Of a stretch of 64,000 bases of DNA, positions 10,881-22,104 are shown one piece after another. Both the position numbers and the translations under genes were made by a program. This stretch comes from Onthophagus taurus (taxonomy: Eukaryota > Arthropoda > Insecta > Coleoptera > Scarabaeidae): the NCBI RefSeq assembly GCF_036711975.1, contig NC_091972.1, positions 6,701,001 through 6,765,000 of the forward strand, read 5' to 3'. The stretch's first letter is position 1. Every line of letters starts with the position of its first letter. The notes beneath the pieces are model-generated. The model worked only from the letters and a program-made list of their open reading frames with translations. It was not told the DNA's origin and did no database searches.

Positions 10881-12788
10881 ATGTTGAAATCTTTCGTTCT
10901 TCATCACCGCCTATACATAAAACTCCTTAATGGGTTATTTTCAAAACAACAAGAGTGGGATAGTTCTGATAACAAGAAGGTTGAACCTAAACCGATCAAT
11001 CAACAGCAATCCACCTACAGACCGTATAGTAACCATATTAATCGCACAGATTCAATTCATATATCGAATGAGAACAATATGGACGCAACAACATGCATTG
11101 TTACTGCACAAGGTGATGAAAATGCTCCTGGATCTATCAGTGGATTAGATAGATTGAAAAACCCCATCACAAATAAGGGCCAAGCTTTTACTATTGAAGA
11201 AAGGCAAGCTTTAGGTATCCATGGATTACTTCCACCGGCTGTAAAAAATATTGAAGACCAATTAACGCAAGTTGATGCACTTTTAAAACGTTTAGAAAAA
11301 CCTCTTGATAAATTTTTATGCATTATGAATTTATATGATTTAAATAGAAATTTATTCTTTAAATATTTTCGTAAAAACATAATGAGTGTGATGCCAATAA
11401 TTTATACTCCAACTATTGGTGAAGCCTGTTTAAATTACAGTTTGATTTTCGATCGTCCCCGTAACCTTTATATTACTATTTATGATAAAGGGAACGTTTT
11501 CAATGTGTTAAAAAATTGGCCTGAAAGAATTATAAAATTCATCGTAGTCACTGACGGTGAAAGAATTTTAGGTTTGGGTGATTTAGGAGCTAACGGAACT
11601 CCAATTCCTATTGGAAAATTAGCTTTATACACAGGAATAGCCTCAGTAAAACCTCACCAATGTTTACCAATCACCATAGATGTCGGTACGAATAACAAAG
11701 CATTGTTAGCAGATCCTCTTTATATTGGACTTAAACAAGAAAGAGTTCGAGGAAAAGATTATGATGATTTAATAGATGAATTTATGGAAGCTGTTGTTCA
11801 TAGATTCGGCGTGAACACTTTGATTCAATTTGAAGATTTTGGAAACAGTAATGCATTTAGATTGTTAAATAAATATCGAAATCAATATTGTTGCTTTAAC
11901 GATGATATTCAAGGAACTGCAAGTGTTACTCTTGCTGGGATTTTGACTGCATTGAGAGTTTTAAAGAAAAAACTTACGGAATTAACCGTTGTCTTCTTTG
12001 GAGCTGGTGAAGCTAATATAGGTATCGGAGAATTATTAACCATGGCAATGATTGAAGAAGGTATTCCAGAAAATGAAGCAAGAAAGCGATTATGGTTTAT
12101 AGATAGCAAAGGTTTAATAGTGAAGGATCGACCAGAAGGAGGAATTACTGAACATAAAAAACCTTTTGCCCATGATGCACCACCACTTAAAAATTTAATT
12201 GATGTGATTAAAACATATAAACCAGATGTTTTAATCGGAGCTGCTTCAATTCCTGGAATATTTACAAAAGAAGTTTTACAAACAATGGCTGCGCAAAAAG
12301 AAATTCCAGTAATTTTTGCTTTAAGTAATCCCACTTCAAAGACTGAATGTACAGCTGAAGAAGCTTATACTCATACAGATGGTCGGTGTTTGTTTGCATC
12401 TGGATCACCGTTCCCTCCTGTTACGTATAATGGAAAAACATACATTTCTGGTCAAGCAAATAACTCGTACATTTTCCCATCAATTGCAATGACTGCGTCA
12501 TTAACTGGTGTCCGTCATATAACCGATTCACTGTTTTTAAAAACAGCATCGATTTTATCTAAAGCTGTAAAGGATGAAGATCTTGAAAAAGGATGTTTAT
12601 TCCCGCCAATTAGGGAATTAACTCAATTATCAGAACATGTAGTGACAAAACTTGTGGAATTTGCATACGAGGAAGGAATGGCTACAGTATGTCCAGAACC
12701 AAAAGATAAAAGAGCTTATTTGCAATCTCAAGCGTACCAAACGGATTATGTTCCAGCAATTCTACCTTCTTACCCACTTCATTGTTAG
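10881..12788 (+). CDS. Men: NADP-dependent malic enzyme (single exon)
   Basis: A 635-residue uninterrupted frame. Malic enzyme decarboxylates L-malate oxidatively to pyruvate, making NADPH for lipid synthesis. Visible motifs are LGIHGLLPP (111-119), catalytic-Tyr YTPT (175-178), GERILGLGDLGANG (226-239), catalytic-Lys GKLALYTG (245-252), metal-binding FEDF (317-320), FNDDIQGTA (339-347), the nucleotide-binding GAGEA (375-379), ALSNPTSKTECTAEEAY (480-496) and ASGSPF (506-511). The usual GQGNN loop reads GQANN (524-528), and LGCNG reads LGANG. The first ~66 residues are not conserved; M67 is an alternative start. A possible mitochondrial leader cannot be excluded. No intron interrupts the frame, which is unusual for a gene of this family and may indicate a retrocopy. 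Cofactor preference is inferred from family membership. Confidence 0.95.
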   Translation: MLKSFVLHHRLYIKLLNGLFSKQQEWDSSDNKKVEPKPINQQQSTYRPYSNHINRTDSIHISNENNMDATTCIVTAQGDENAPGSISGLDRLKNPITNKGQAFTIEERQALGIHGLLPPAVKNIEDQLTQVDALLKRLEKPLDKFLCIMNLYDLNRNLFFKYFRKNIMSVMPIIYTPTIGEACLNYSLIFDRPRNLYITIYDKGNVFNVLKNWPERIIKFIVVTDGERILGLGDLGANGTPIPIGKLALYTGIASVKPHQCLPITIDVGTNNKALLADPLYIGLKQERVRGKDYDDLIDEFMEAVVHRFGVNTLIQFEDFGNSNAFRLLNKYRNQYCCFNDDIQGTASVTLAGILTALRVLKKKLTELTVVFFGAGEANIGIGELLTMAMIEEGIPENEARKRLWFIDSKGLIVKDRPEGGITEHKKPFAHDAPPLKNLIDVIKTYKPDVLIGAASIPGIFTKEVLQTMAAQKEIPVIFALSNPTSKTECTAEEAYTHTDGRCLFASGSPFPPVTYNGKTYISGQANNSYIFPSIAMTASLTGVRHITDSLFLKTASILSKAVKDEDLEKGCLFPPIRELTQLSEHVVTKLVEFAYEEGMATVCPEPKDKRAYLQSQAYQTDYVPAILPSYPLHC

Positions 12789-12953
12789 ATGCAAAATAAT
12801 AGGGAGACCAAAAAATCTACATATAGGTAAATTTTATTTTTTAGATAATTTTATTTGATGGCTACTCTTAATTATTTACTATTGTGTGTAATGTGTAGAA
12901 GTTATTTTATTTATTATGTATAAAAGGGATGTAAATGTATATTGTAAGTGTGG

Positions 12954-12959
12954 AATAAA
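12954..12959 (+). terminator. Poly(A) signal of malic enzyme
   Basis: AATAAA lies about 165 bases after the malic enzyme stop codon, in an AT-rich 3' region. No long genomic A-tract follows. Confidence 0.6.
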
Positions 12960-12964
12960 AAGAA

Positions 12965-15065
12965 AATATATTAAAAGGATATAAATGTTGAGAGGTTAAT
13001 TTTAAATATTAATTTGGAATTTTGTGTTGTAATGCTACAATTTTATTGGTCTTTAGTGCCTCCTGAACCTTAGTCATTCCACAACATTCACAATAAAATG
13101 TTTATAAAAAAAATTATTGTGGATAATGTGGAATATGTAGTGGGATGTCAGAACAATGTTTATACATGTTAGGATTAATATAGTGAGATGTTGTAGGTGA
13201 TGTTGAGAATGTAAGTGATGATATTTGAGGATATCAAGGACGATATACAGAAGGATGATGATAAAGGCTAGCGACAATAACAGATTTCAGAAATGATGTT
13301 AAGTTATAACGATGATATTGATAGATGGCCAGGAAGGATGGAGACCTGAATAGTATTAAGACATATCAAAGACGTTAAACATTAGTAGGAACATAATGAG
13401 TATTCTGACAGTCTGGGAGATGTCAGTAATGGTAAGAACGGTAGTTATATGATAATTCTGAAGAGCTTATTAGACACTTCTAGAATTAATAGTAAAAGAA
13501 AATATGTGCTATGCATATCGAAATGGTTTTAATACGTAAATGGACATAGAGTCTTTCGGAATCGTTTAGTTGTCAGTTATCCAAGAATACCAAGGAAGTT
13601 AGTATTTTGGTGTTTTATTCCAAGTCAGTACAACCTTCGGTTTGATGACTGTATCACATCATACACGAGAAGTTTCCATCCGTTATCTTCAAAGTGGTGG
13701 TCAATACTTCTTTGGCTATGTCTACTTTGGTCCCTTTCCATAGATCAACAACATGGTTTAGGCAGATTGATAGCGGCTTTTTATTGCAGTAGATTATACT
13801 ACATCTCAGTTGTTGTCACCAAATTTATTTCGATTCTTCAGGTTGATTGCGAACAGTCATCATTGGAATATATATTATGTATATGAGAAAAACGATATTG
13901 TCTTCACGACGACGTTTTTGGATTGTCGAGGTTGCGATTCTGTTAGATTGATCACACAGCGATGTATTAGTTACGCCAAACGTAGCGTAGAAGCTAACCA
14001 ACAAGTTATGGGCAACATCTCCTTTCAAGAGTGACGTTATCTAGATGAATATTCCTCTCATTCCGTGGTTGACTACGCTGGGTTATGTCAGCTTAAACTT
14101 TCAAGGGTGATGTAATGTGGATGAACATTTTGCAAATATTATTAATCAATCAGTGCAATATAAAAATGGTTACATTTCGTTTTGAGCAAAACCACTTATC
14201 CCAACTGTATCTATACTTGTTGTATTAAATATCATATAGAGTTAATATGGTAAAGAAACGTATTACAAGCTTCATAAAATAAAATCGTCCTTTCATCGAA
14301 ATCTCTTAACCTAAACCATAAAATCTGTTTTCATGGAGATGTGCATTCTCTTAATATTATATTTAAGGGAGTGTTATCTCCCCTTCTTTTTCATGGCAAT
14401 ATATTTAAGAAATTTGTTTCTTATCAAAGCCTAAATCAATGAATTAGTTATGATTGCTCTTTTATATTTGACATCATGTTTATTTTAGTGAGCAATAAAT
14501 TACTATTAACTAGTGCAGTTTTTATGTATAATTAATACATAAAATACTCGATAATGTAATTGGATTGTCGCTTATACCAATTGAGGAAGTAGCCTTAAAA
14601 TTTTTCAAAAAAACATGTTAATTAAAATCTCTGCATAATATAAGAAAGAAGATCTAACTTAAAAAGTCTTAATAACAGTTGTATGAAGCGTTATACTGGA
14701 AGTTGTGAAAGGTCTTGATGATAGAAAGACTTTCTACACTTATTGTAAGTATACTCAAGTTGGGTTTTTTGATTTCTGTGAGGCTAATAAAAAAGAAATT
14801 TTTTTGTCTCTAATAAACATATGCTTACAAGGCAAAAAATTCCCTTGATATCTAATGATGTACTCATGTTTATATTTAGAAATTACGAAGTTTTAGGTGA
14901 GAGATCACGTCATCTTTTAACTATAAAAAAATTTTGAATTCATAACAGTAAAATATAATCAATTTCTTAAAAAGCCGTTAATAATAATATTAAGTAACGA
15001 CCAGAAATAATTCGATCTAGTTATTTATATATAGTTATTGAAATTTTTCAATAAATTTTTCACCT
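12965..15065. other. Non-coding interval
   Basis: AT-rich DNA without a supportable gene or repeat. The longest frame (13810-14034, 74 residues) has no recognisable domain. Confidence 0.4.
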
Positions 15066-15069
15066 TTAA

Positions 15070-16450
15070 AATATGGTATCGTTAATTCTTGACACGCTTT
15101 TAGTAATTGGCGCTCGTAATCCAACACTTGCCCGACTTACGGCTCGACAAGCGGCTTAGGATTTCATATCCGGAGATTATAATTAGAGGCGTATCGCTTC
15201 CAGGAGGAGGGTTTTTGGGGGCGTCGTTGCTTTGGGGATGACGACGCCGGGCGTCAGTTCCCGGGGGACATCGCCAGACGCGCGCCATGAGAAACGGTCC
15301 TAATTATCATTTCTCCGACGATTCCATCAACGTCAATCTTATCCGGTTACATTCGAGGGGGAAAACTTTACTTCCCCGATAACAACAGCAATTATTATTC
15401 GAACCTAACTTCTCAACAATCTTTTTTACTAATGATCATCGTTTTACAATTTTTGTTTTATCTTTTCTGGTTTTAATGTCTTCGTATCTATTTGTTTTGA
15501 ATTTTTGTTGGGATATGTTTTTTTTTTGGAAGAGTCATACAATTAAATTAAACATCGAGAGCGGGTTTTCGAAGCCGCACGTCGTTATAACAAACGAGCA
15601 GAGTCTTTATCGGTTATCGCCGAGGCTCCCAACAGGAGTTCTTTGGTTTCTTTTTTCTTTCTTCGCCGCATGCCAAGAGGGTCCCGGCGCGAACAATTCC
15701 AATTATTATTGGACCGAGACCGGACCCCCGATATCTAACCGCATCTCGAACCACGGCAATAAATATGAAATATCAATTATGAATATCTAAAGAGGGCAAC
15801 GTGCATCCGCCCTTCACTCAGCGTCCAACAGCTGTTCGACAATTTTCAAAACGATATTCAAATAAAATGATTTACCATTTCAATAATTTTTCCTATTAAT
15901 TAACCTGGATAAAATAACGAGTACTCTCATCTATCAAAATAAACTCAGAATAGTTTAACACTCGGTAAATATTTTTCATCGCGTTTCGCTAACGAGTCGC
16001 TGGTTAATTTTTGCGTTGAATGCTGAAATATGAGCCTCGTCAAATTCGATAGGCGGCGCCACCACGTGGTAATTAATATTAATTAAAATTTAATTCCAAA
16101 GGTTTTGCTTCTACCAGCACCGGGAGCCGGGAAGCTTTTTCACCCCCAACCTACCCGTTTCAAGTCTAAAAACGAAATTCTCCGTTGTTGCGGGGGAACG
16201 GAAATATTGTATTTCTCCTGGGCCACCCTGTCGTTTCTCACTCTGCTCCTGTGTTATGTAGTATGTAGAGACGTCAGACAATGACGTGACGGACCCTTGT
16301 CATGTCCATTGACAACCGGAAAGAATTCTGTACGCGCGGACCCCTTACCGCGTTCCCGACCCCAAGAACAACGCACTCGAATTAGGGTCGTTTTGTTATT
16401 CAACTGTTATTCCGGACAATAATCGACCCTTTCTAAGACGACTTTGTAAC
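15070..16450. other. GC-rich non-coding blocks
   Basis: Blocks at about 15090-15300, 15560-15740 and 16020-16420 are clearly GC-richer than their AT-rich flanks, with scattered CpG. The third includes GACGTCAGACAATGACGTGACG near 16270, carrying CRE-like TGACGT motifs. No coding frame is convincing. They may be conserved regulatory DNA (inference). Confidence 0.35.
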
Positions 16451-16454
16451 GATT

Positions 16455-16990
16455 ATAAATACAAAATAGAAATGTTGAAAATCATTAAATGAAGTATATT
16501 TAAAATAATAAAAACTTAAAAGTCTTCATCTACCTGTTGATATTTATGACATGACTCCGAAAGGAAACGAAGTAGAATGGTTGGTTCTATAAATCCAGAT
16601 AAAACAATTCATGCTCCCCTTAATGCTGTTTATACGCATACAACGAACCTCTATTCAAAAATATTCTGTATCTACCCAACCTTGTATGTATGTAACTTAC
16701 ATATTATTCATTATGCAGTATTATTGCTAAATTGGTTTATATTAAATATTTATATGACTATGAAATGTTGATGATATTAAATTCTGACTTAAAAGCAGGA
16801 TACAATTCCTGCGTTTAGAATGTATATTTAGATAAACTCTGTTTGGAAGAAAGTTTCGGTAGTGTTCTTTTGCTATTACTTCTTTGTTGATTCCACAATA
16901 TGTATTCATCTTAGCTGTTGTGAGGATTCCTTTCGTGGTAGCATTTTCTGCTCTTCTCTCTATCGCGTATCTTCTAACAGATCTTATATA
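16455..16990. other. Non-coding interval
   Basis: AT-rich; only short frames without recognisable content. Confidence 0.35.
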
Positions 16991-16993
16991 TAC

Positions 16994-17131
16994 ACTGTGT
17001 TAACTAATTATCGTATCCAACGTCATCATTACAAGTATGCAACCAATATCACAATATTCGTATTACAATACCAATACTATTGCAAGTATGCAACCAATAT
17101 CACAATATGCGTATTGCAATACTAATACTAT
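16994..17131 (+). repeat. Left copy of a short inverted-terminus element
   Basis: Starts ACTGTGTTAACTAATTATCG and shares the internal AAGTATGCAACCAATATCAC with the complete copy at 18482-18610. That internal part is duplicated here in tandem (17034 and 17091). Its right terminus is missing, and a 409-bp element starts immediately after. Confidence 0.65.
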
Positions 17132-17133
17132 TA

Positions 17134-17542
17134 TACTCTGTTTTTAAACCAGGAGGAGTATTTTAAATTTGTCACCAGATTGACCTTGCACGTGATTGGT
17201 TGAATGCGAGGAAGGTTCACACACAGGCAATTTTGAATTTTGATTTTGAATTTGAAGGTTAGGTAATTGATAATTCGACAGTTTCGTGTCATTATTGTAT
17301 ATTTTGTGTTCTTAAACCCTTTTTTATTATATTTTGAAATAAATACACTCATAACTTCAATGTTAATTTGTATGTATAGTGTTGACGATAACAAACGAAA
17401 ATAAATACAATAATAAGTAAATAAATAAATAATAATTATTAATTTAAATTTACCGCCAAAATATCTAGTGATATTTTCTGGTGATTTTTCCCAGTGTAAA
17501 TCTGACTTTCACGTTTACTCCTCCTGGTTTAAAAACAGAGTA
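17134..17542. mobile_element. 409-bp inverted-repeat element, copy 1
   Basis: The terminal inverted repeats are about 28 bp and begin TACTCTGTTTTTAAACCAGG. The flanks are TA on both sides (17132-17133, 17543-17544). There is no coding capacity. It is nearly identical to the copy at 18073-18477, so the family moved or duplicated recently. TA flanks suggest mobilisation by a Tc1/mariner-type transposase, but the ends do not match the CAGGG elements of this window. Confidence 0.85.
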
Positions 17543-17544
17543 TA

Positions 17545-17640
17545 GTTCTAGTGCAAGTGTTAGTTCTAGTTTTAATTGTTATTCAGCGCTAAGTTGTATA
17601 TTTTTAAGTTTCGGGTTTAGCCCTGTGTCTTCAGACGCTG
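17545..17640 (+). repeat. Fragment of the hairpin repeat family
   Basis: Contains GTTAGTTCTAGTTTTAATTG followed by TTATTCAGCGCTAA and a shortened GGGTTTAGCC. This matches the flank of the hairpin-bearing repeats near 26.1 and 60.0 kb. Only one arm remains. Confidence 0.6.
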
Positions 17641-18070
17641 AATGTTAGGTAAGGTTAGTTTTGTTTACAAACATTAATTATACCATGAAGTATTCTTTGG
17701 CAATTAGTAATGGCAATTATAGCGTGAAGGTTTCTTTTGTAATGTCAATTATAGCGTGAAGGAATGTTCGGTAAGGTTAGTTTTATTTACAAACATTAAT
17801 TATACCATGAAGTATTCTTTAGCAATTTGTAATGGTAATTATAGCGTGTAGTTTTCTTTTGTAATGTCAATTATAGCGTGAAGGAATGTGAGGTAAGGTT
17901 AGTTTTGTTTACAAATATTAATTATACCATGAAGTTTTCTTTGGCAATTAGTAATGGCAATTATAGCGTGAAGTTTTCTTTTGTAATGTCAATTATAGCG
18001 TGAAGGAATGTTAGGTAAGGTTAGTTTTGTTTACAAACATTAATTATACCTTGAAGTTTTCTTTGGCAAT
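17641..18070 (+). repeat. 122-bp tandem repeat, 3.5 units
   Basis: Units begin at 17641, 17763, 17885 and 18007, each starting AATGT followed by GGTAAGGTTAGTTTT. Each unit contains the sub-motif CAATTATAGCGTGAAG or a variant twice. The fourth unit is cut where the second 405-bp element begins. Confidence 0.9.
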
Positions 18071-18072
18071 TA

Positions 18073-18477
18073 TATTCTGTTTTTAAACCAGGAGGAGTAT
18101 TTTAAATTTGTCACCAGATTCACCTTGCACGTGATTGGTTGAATGCGAGGAAGGTTCACACACAGGCAATTTTGAATTTTGATTTTGAATTTGAAGGTTA
18201 GGTAATTGATAATTCGACAGTTTCGTGTCATTATTGTATATTTTGTGTTCCTAAACCCTTCTTTATTATATTTTGAAATAAATACACTTCAATGTTAATT
18301 TGTATGTTTAGTATTGACGATAACAAACGAAAATAAATACAATAATAAGTAAATAAATAAATAATAATAATTATTAATTTAAATTTACCGCCAAAATATC
18401 TAGTGATATTTTCTGGTGATTTTTCCTAGTGTAAATCTGACTTTCGCGTTTACTCCTCCTGGTTTAAAAACAGAGTA
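18073..18477. mobile_element. 405-bp inverted-repeat element, copy 2
   Basis: Same family and orientation as 17134-17542, with a few substitutions and small deletions. The left terminus has one mismatch (TATTCTG). TA flanks lie at 18071-18072 and 18478-18479. It truncates the 122-bp tandem array. Confidence 0.85.
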
Positions 18478-18481
18478 TAAT

Positions 18482-18610
18482 AGTGTGTTAATTAATTATC
18501 GTAGCCGACGTCATCTTGCAAGTATGCAACCAATATCACAGTATTGGTATATATAAGCGATTTGCGTATTGCAATACCGACGACGAATACTGATTATTAA
18601 TTAACACACT
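18482..18610. mobile_element. 129-bp MITE with AGTGTGTTAATTAAT ends
   Basis: The start AGTGTGTTAATTAAT and end ATTAATTAACACACT are exact inverted repeats. The internal sequence matches the partial copy at 16994-17131. Both may be the termini of one larger composite element spanning 16994-18610. Confidence 0.75.
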
Positions 18611-18613
18611 GCA

Positions 18614-19231
18614 CAGGGTGGGCCAAATTTGGCACTTTTAAAGGGAAACTCCTCTTTCTATAAGAGATAGAGGAAAAATTGATATCAGTGTCTCAGGCTC
18701 GATTTTTATAAAAAACTTAATGGCGAAAACCGCATATCGATATCTCTTATGGTTTCAGAGATACAGGGCATTTTTCAAAAAAGTATACTATGTACTTATA
18801 AATATAATCTCGTTTTTCTTTTATTTCCAAAGCCTACTTTTTCAAAATATGCGCATTTAAGTTTTAAAGTTGTATATTTCAAAGAAGACTTGAACGAGGT
18901 ATCAAGTGTGCTATATTTTTGGAGAGGAAATTTTATGCTCTCATCGAATTTGCAGAAATATATAGGGGGTTTCATTTAAAAAAAAATCATTTTTATGTCA
19001 ATAACCACTAAAATATTGCTTTGAGGGAGAGCTAACTTATTCCATCGAATTCTACATAAAAAGTTGCTTTGGAAATCTTTTCACAGAAAGGAAGATTTAT
19101 CAATAAGAAAAAAGTTAGTTTTTTGAAAAACGCCCTGTATTTCTGAAACCATAAGAGATATCGATATGCGGTTTTCGCCATTAAGTTTTTTATGAGTTGC
19201 CCTTTAAAAGTGCAAAATTTGGCTCACCCTG
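18614..19231. mobile_element. 618-bp mariner-type MITE with long inverted arms
   Basis: The ends CAGGGTGGGCCAAATTTGGC and CCAAATTTTGCACTTTTAAA (reverse complement of the right end) pair, and the arms share CGCATATCGATATCTCTTATG and GATACAGGGC. The left arm carries a roughly 58-bp extra stretch. The right flank begins TA, but the left flank is CA, so the target duplication is imperfect. There is no transposase. Confidence 0.8.
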
Positions 19232-19399
19232 TATTTGTTTTGTCATATTATGTTCCACAGGTTACCCCTTTTACTTGGAGGTTCCTGCTACTAGTAATAT
19301 TTACACAATTTAATTTTATTGCTGCCAATTTGCAACAGCGTGGTCCCTTACTATTCTTAGTGTTCTTGCTTTTGACACTGAGATGTTTGTGTTAAATTT

Positions 19400-19500
19400 T
19401 GTTGCTGTTTTTTCGAAGTGAGCAGCATCCCCTGAGTATTATCTTCATCCGCCAACAACAGAACATCATGGTTCGCATAGCAAACTATTTTTAATTTTGT
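19400..19500 (-). pseudogene. LINE reverse-transcriptase YADD-box scrap
   Basis: Minus-strand reading CYANHDVLLLADEDNTQGML resembles the '+YADDTVLLAD' catalytic box with the Asp pair mutated. Only about 100 bases are recognisable. Confidence 0.35.
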
Positions 19501-19699
19501 GTTCAAAAATGTATTTGTTTAAAATCGTCCAAAATTTTTGACTAAAACCTCGTATTTTTAAATTTAAATTTTCATTAAAAATATATATTATTGATTAAGT
19601 CTTTTGTTTGATTGATAAACCATAATTAATTTCTATATGGAATTTATGTTAAATTCCCACTTCGATACAATATAATCGTCGCCACACATCACGAAAACC

Positions 19700-21200
19700 C
19701 TTTTTCTTCTTCTCATTGTCGTTTTTCGCTATCCCGCGTCATATTTCTCCTCGGGCGCTCGTTCTTGCGTATCTATACGGCATAAATCCTTCAACGGGGT
19801 CGGGTTCGACGCCGCAGGATTCCGAAGAGAAGAGTTTTCCTAGAAACGAATCGTCGAAGAGAGAGACTCCCTCCGGGGTCCGGATGGAAGAATGTCGCCC
19901 GCGAAATTAAAACGGCCGGTATAAATTCCGCACTGATGCAGCTGAACGCGCTGCGATAAAAAATCGCGCACCGCGATTATTCGCATTAACGAAGGATTCT
20001 TCTCCTCTTCTTCACTCGTTTCGAGTATCAGAATTTTTTTCTTTTTTTTTTTGGTTGATTTGAATAAAACGTTAACGCGCGTATCGCGTAAGTGAGAAAC
20101 TGTGTACGATTGCAGGTGCGAGCGGAAGCTGAGGGAAAAAAAATTCTACTGGGAAGAACTTAAAACGAATCTGAATGGTTGTTTTAAAATATTTCATTTT
20201 CTTAATTACTGTTAATTTAATTTGAATCGTACGATTAAAAAAATATGATTTATTTATAAAAAGTTATTTTAAATACTTTCTGATGGAAGTAAATGTGCGT
20301 AGAGGGTCGACGGGATATCTTAAAACTTACAACCCATGTCATGGAACGTCGCTAACTACCACACGATTATTGCCAGTGAATCGGAAATTTTACGATCGAC
20401 TCCTCTCCACGTGTCCCCCTTGGTTTTATTCCTTTTTTTTCCTTGCATTTATGCCAACCGAGGGCGTCGAGTACGAAGAAGTGTCGTATTACACATACAA
20501 GAATTTACCCTACCAATACTCGTAAATATAAATTACCTTCTTTATTTTGTACGATTAAAATAATTCTTTCTTTTTCAAAAATGGGAAGTGATTTCTAAAA
20601 ATTTTTATACATTTTTTTTTACTTTTATTTATAAGGAATTCTATGGATGATCCCCGGAGTTGCAATAGCTAGGAAACGTCGCACCCGGAATCCCGGTCTG
20701 ATATGTGGGGCGCCCCGAGGATCTGGCCGGATATTTACAGCTAGGCATCGCCACATATTACACCGAGGCTCCACCGCCTTCTACCACCAGGGGCTCCACG
20801 ACTCCTTCGGAACGTCGGCTTATTCCCTTCACCGTCGCAACGATCGACATGGGACATATAACGGTGTCCCCATAACGCATCTTCCTAATATCGTTCGCCC
20901 TCTGGTGGGGCGCAAACATTATCCTCTTTCTTACCTTGAACCATCAAAAACCGTCTTACACAATATACATTAAAAAGATTATTTGTGAAGAGGTGTAGGG
21001 AGAAATTTTGTTGTTATTCTCTTTTGGAACATCTTAGAAAAAATACTAATATTCCGTGATATACTGATTCTGATATATTTTCATATGTGTTAATACCCTA
21101 GTAAAGTAAAGTTATGTTGGTGGTTTTCTTTGTTAACACAAAATTATCTTATTGATTTTTTTGACATATTTACACTTTTTTTTGTTTTTACCAGTGATTT
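19700..21200. other. Non-coding interval with GC-rich blocks
   Basis: GC-richer blocks lie at about 19700-20120 and 20645-20950 in AT-rich flanks. Open frames inside them show no recognisable domain and overlap on several frames, as expected from composition. No gene is called. Confidence 0.35.
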
Positions 21201-21209
21201 TTGTAATAA

Positions 21210-21600
21210 AACACGCTTAGTACATGGGTGTGTCACTTATTTATGTCCCTAAGGTCTTCTAACATTATTGCTTGTTGTCATAAACGAACGACTTAACGTA
21301 ACTCCATAAAAAGAAATCTAACGGCATTAAATCGCAAGAGCGAGGTGGACCATTTCTCGAGATTACAAGATTACCGAACTTCCTGTTCAATAGATCAATT
21401 GTTGGGACAGATGTGTGGCATCACCTTTTTGGAACCACATATCGCTGATGTCAAATCCAATTCTGGCCAAAAGTAGTGTTCCAACATTGCACGATAACGA
21501 ACTCGATCATTTTATGGCTGAAAAAATGTACTGTCACTTTCTGTGGTTGTAATGGAGTCTCTTGAAGCATATTTGGGTTTGTTGCTGTCTAATTATTTGT
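21210..21600 (-). pseudogene. Tc1/mariner-type transposase C-terminal fragment
   Basis: Read on the minus strand from 21600: NPNMLQETPLQPQKVTV, then after a deletion VRYRAMLEHYFWPELD-like residues in mixed frames, TIDLLNRKFGNLVISRNGPP, and CDLMPLDFFLWSYVKSFVYD. This is the DDE-domain end of a Tc1/mariner transposase, with the third acidic residue region preserved (DLMPLD). Several frameshifts are needed, so it is long dead. It belongs to a different lineage from elements 1-3. Confidence 0.75.
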
Positions 21601-22104
21601 GAACAACACACTGACTAATGTGCGCAGTGTTCCCTATTCAATAGATGTGTTCAAAATGTTGGGCTTAATTAAATACATCCCCTTTTACTTATATACAGAT
21701 TGGAACAAAAATCTGGATAAGACTAATATTAGGCAATATTATCATATTTATCGTTTTTCTGGTATTATGAAACACCTTGGATTTTTAAATATAACAATAC
21801 CTTGCATATACATAATTTCATTATTGAAATCTACCCTTCAATATACGGTCAATCATATGTAATACTTGATGTACTCAGAAAATTATCAAATTATGTGTCA
21901 AAATAGTTATTTGAATGCCATGACAGGTTTTGTAGCCAAAACACTATTTAATGGAAATTAATCCATATTATAACATGTGATTTAAGTAGTGATGGAACGG
22001 ATAGTGATTTTGCGAAAAGCCGGATACCGGCATTTCTGATGTGATACTCTATATTGTCACATTATTGCGATATTTGAATAAAAATGAAATTAATAAGAAG
22101 GCTG

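Noticed and set aside
11057-12334. Minus-strand frames of 107 and 141 codons
   Set aside because: Antisense shadows of the intact malic enzyme.
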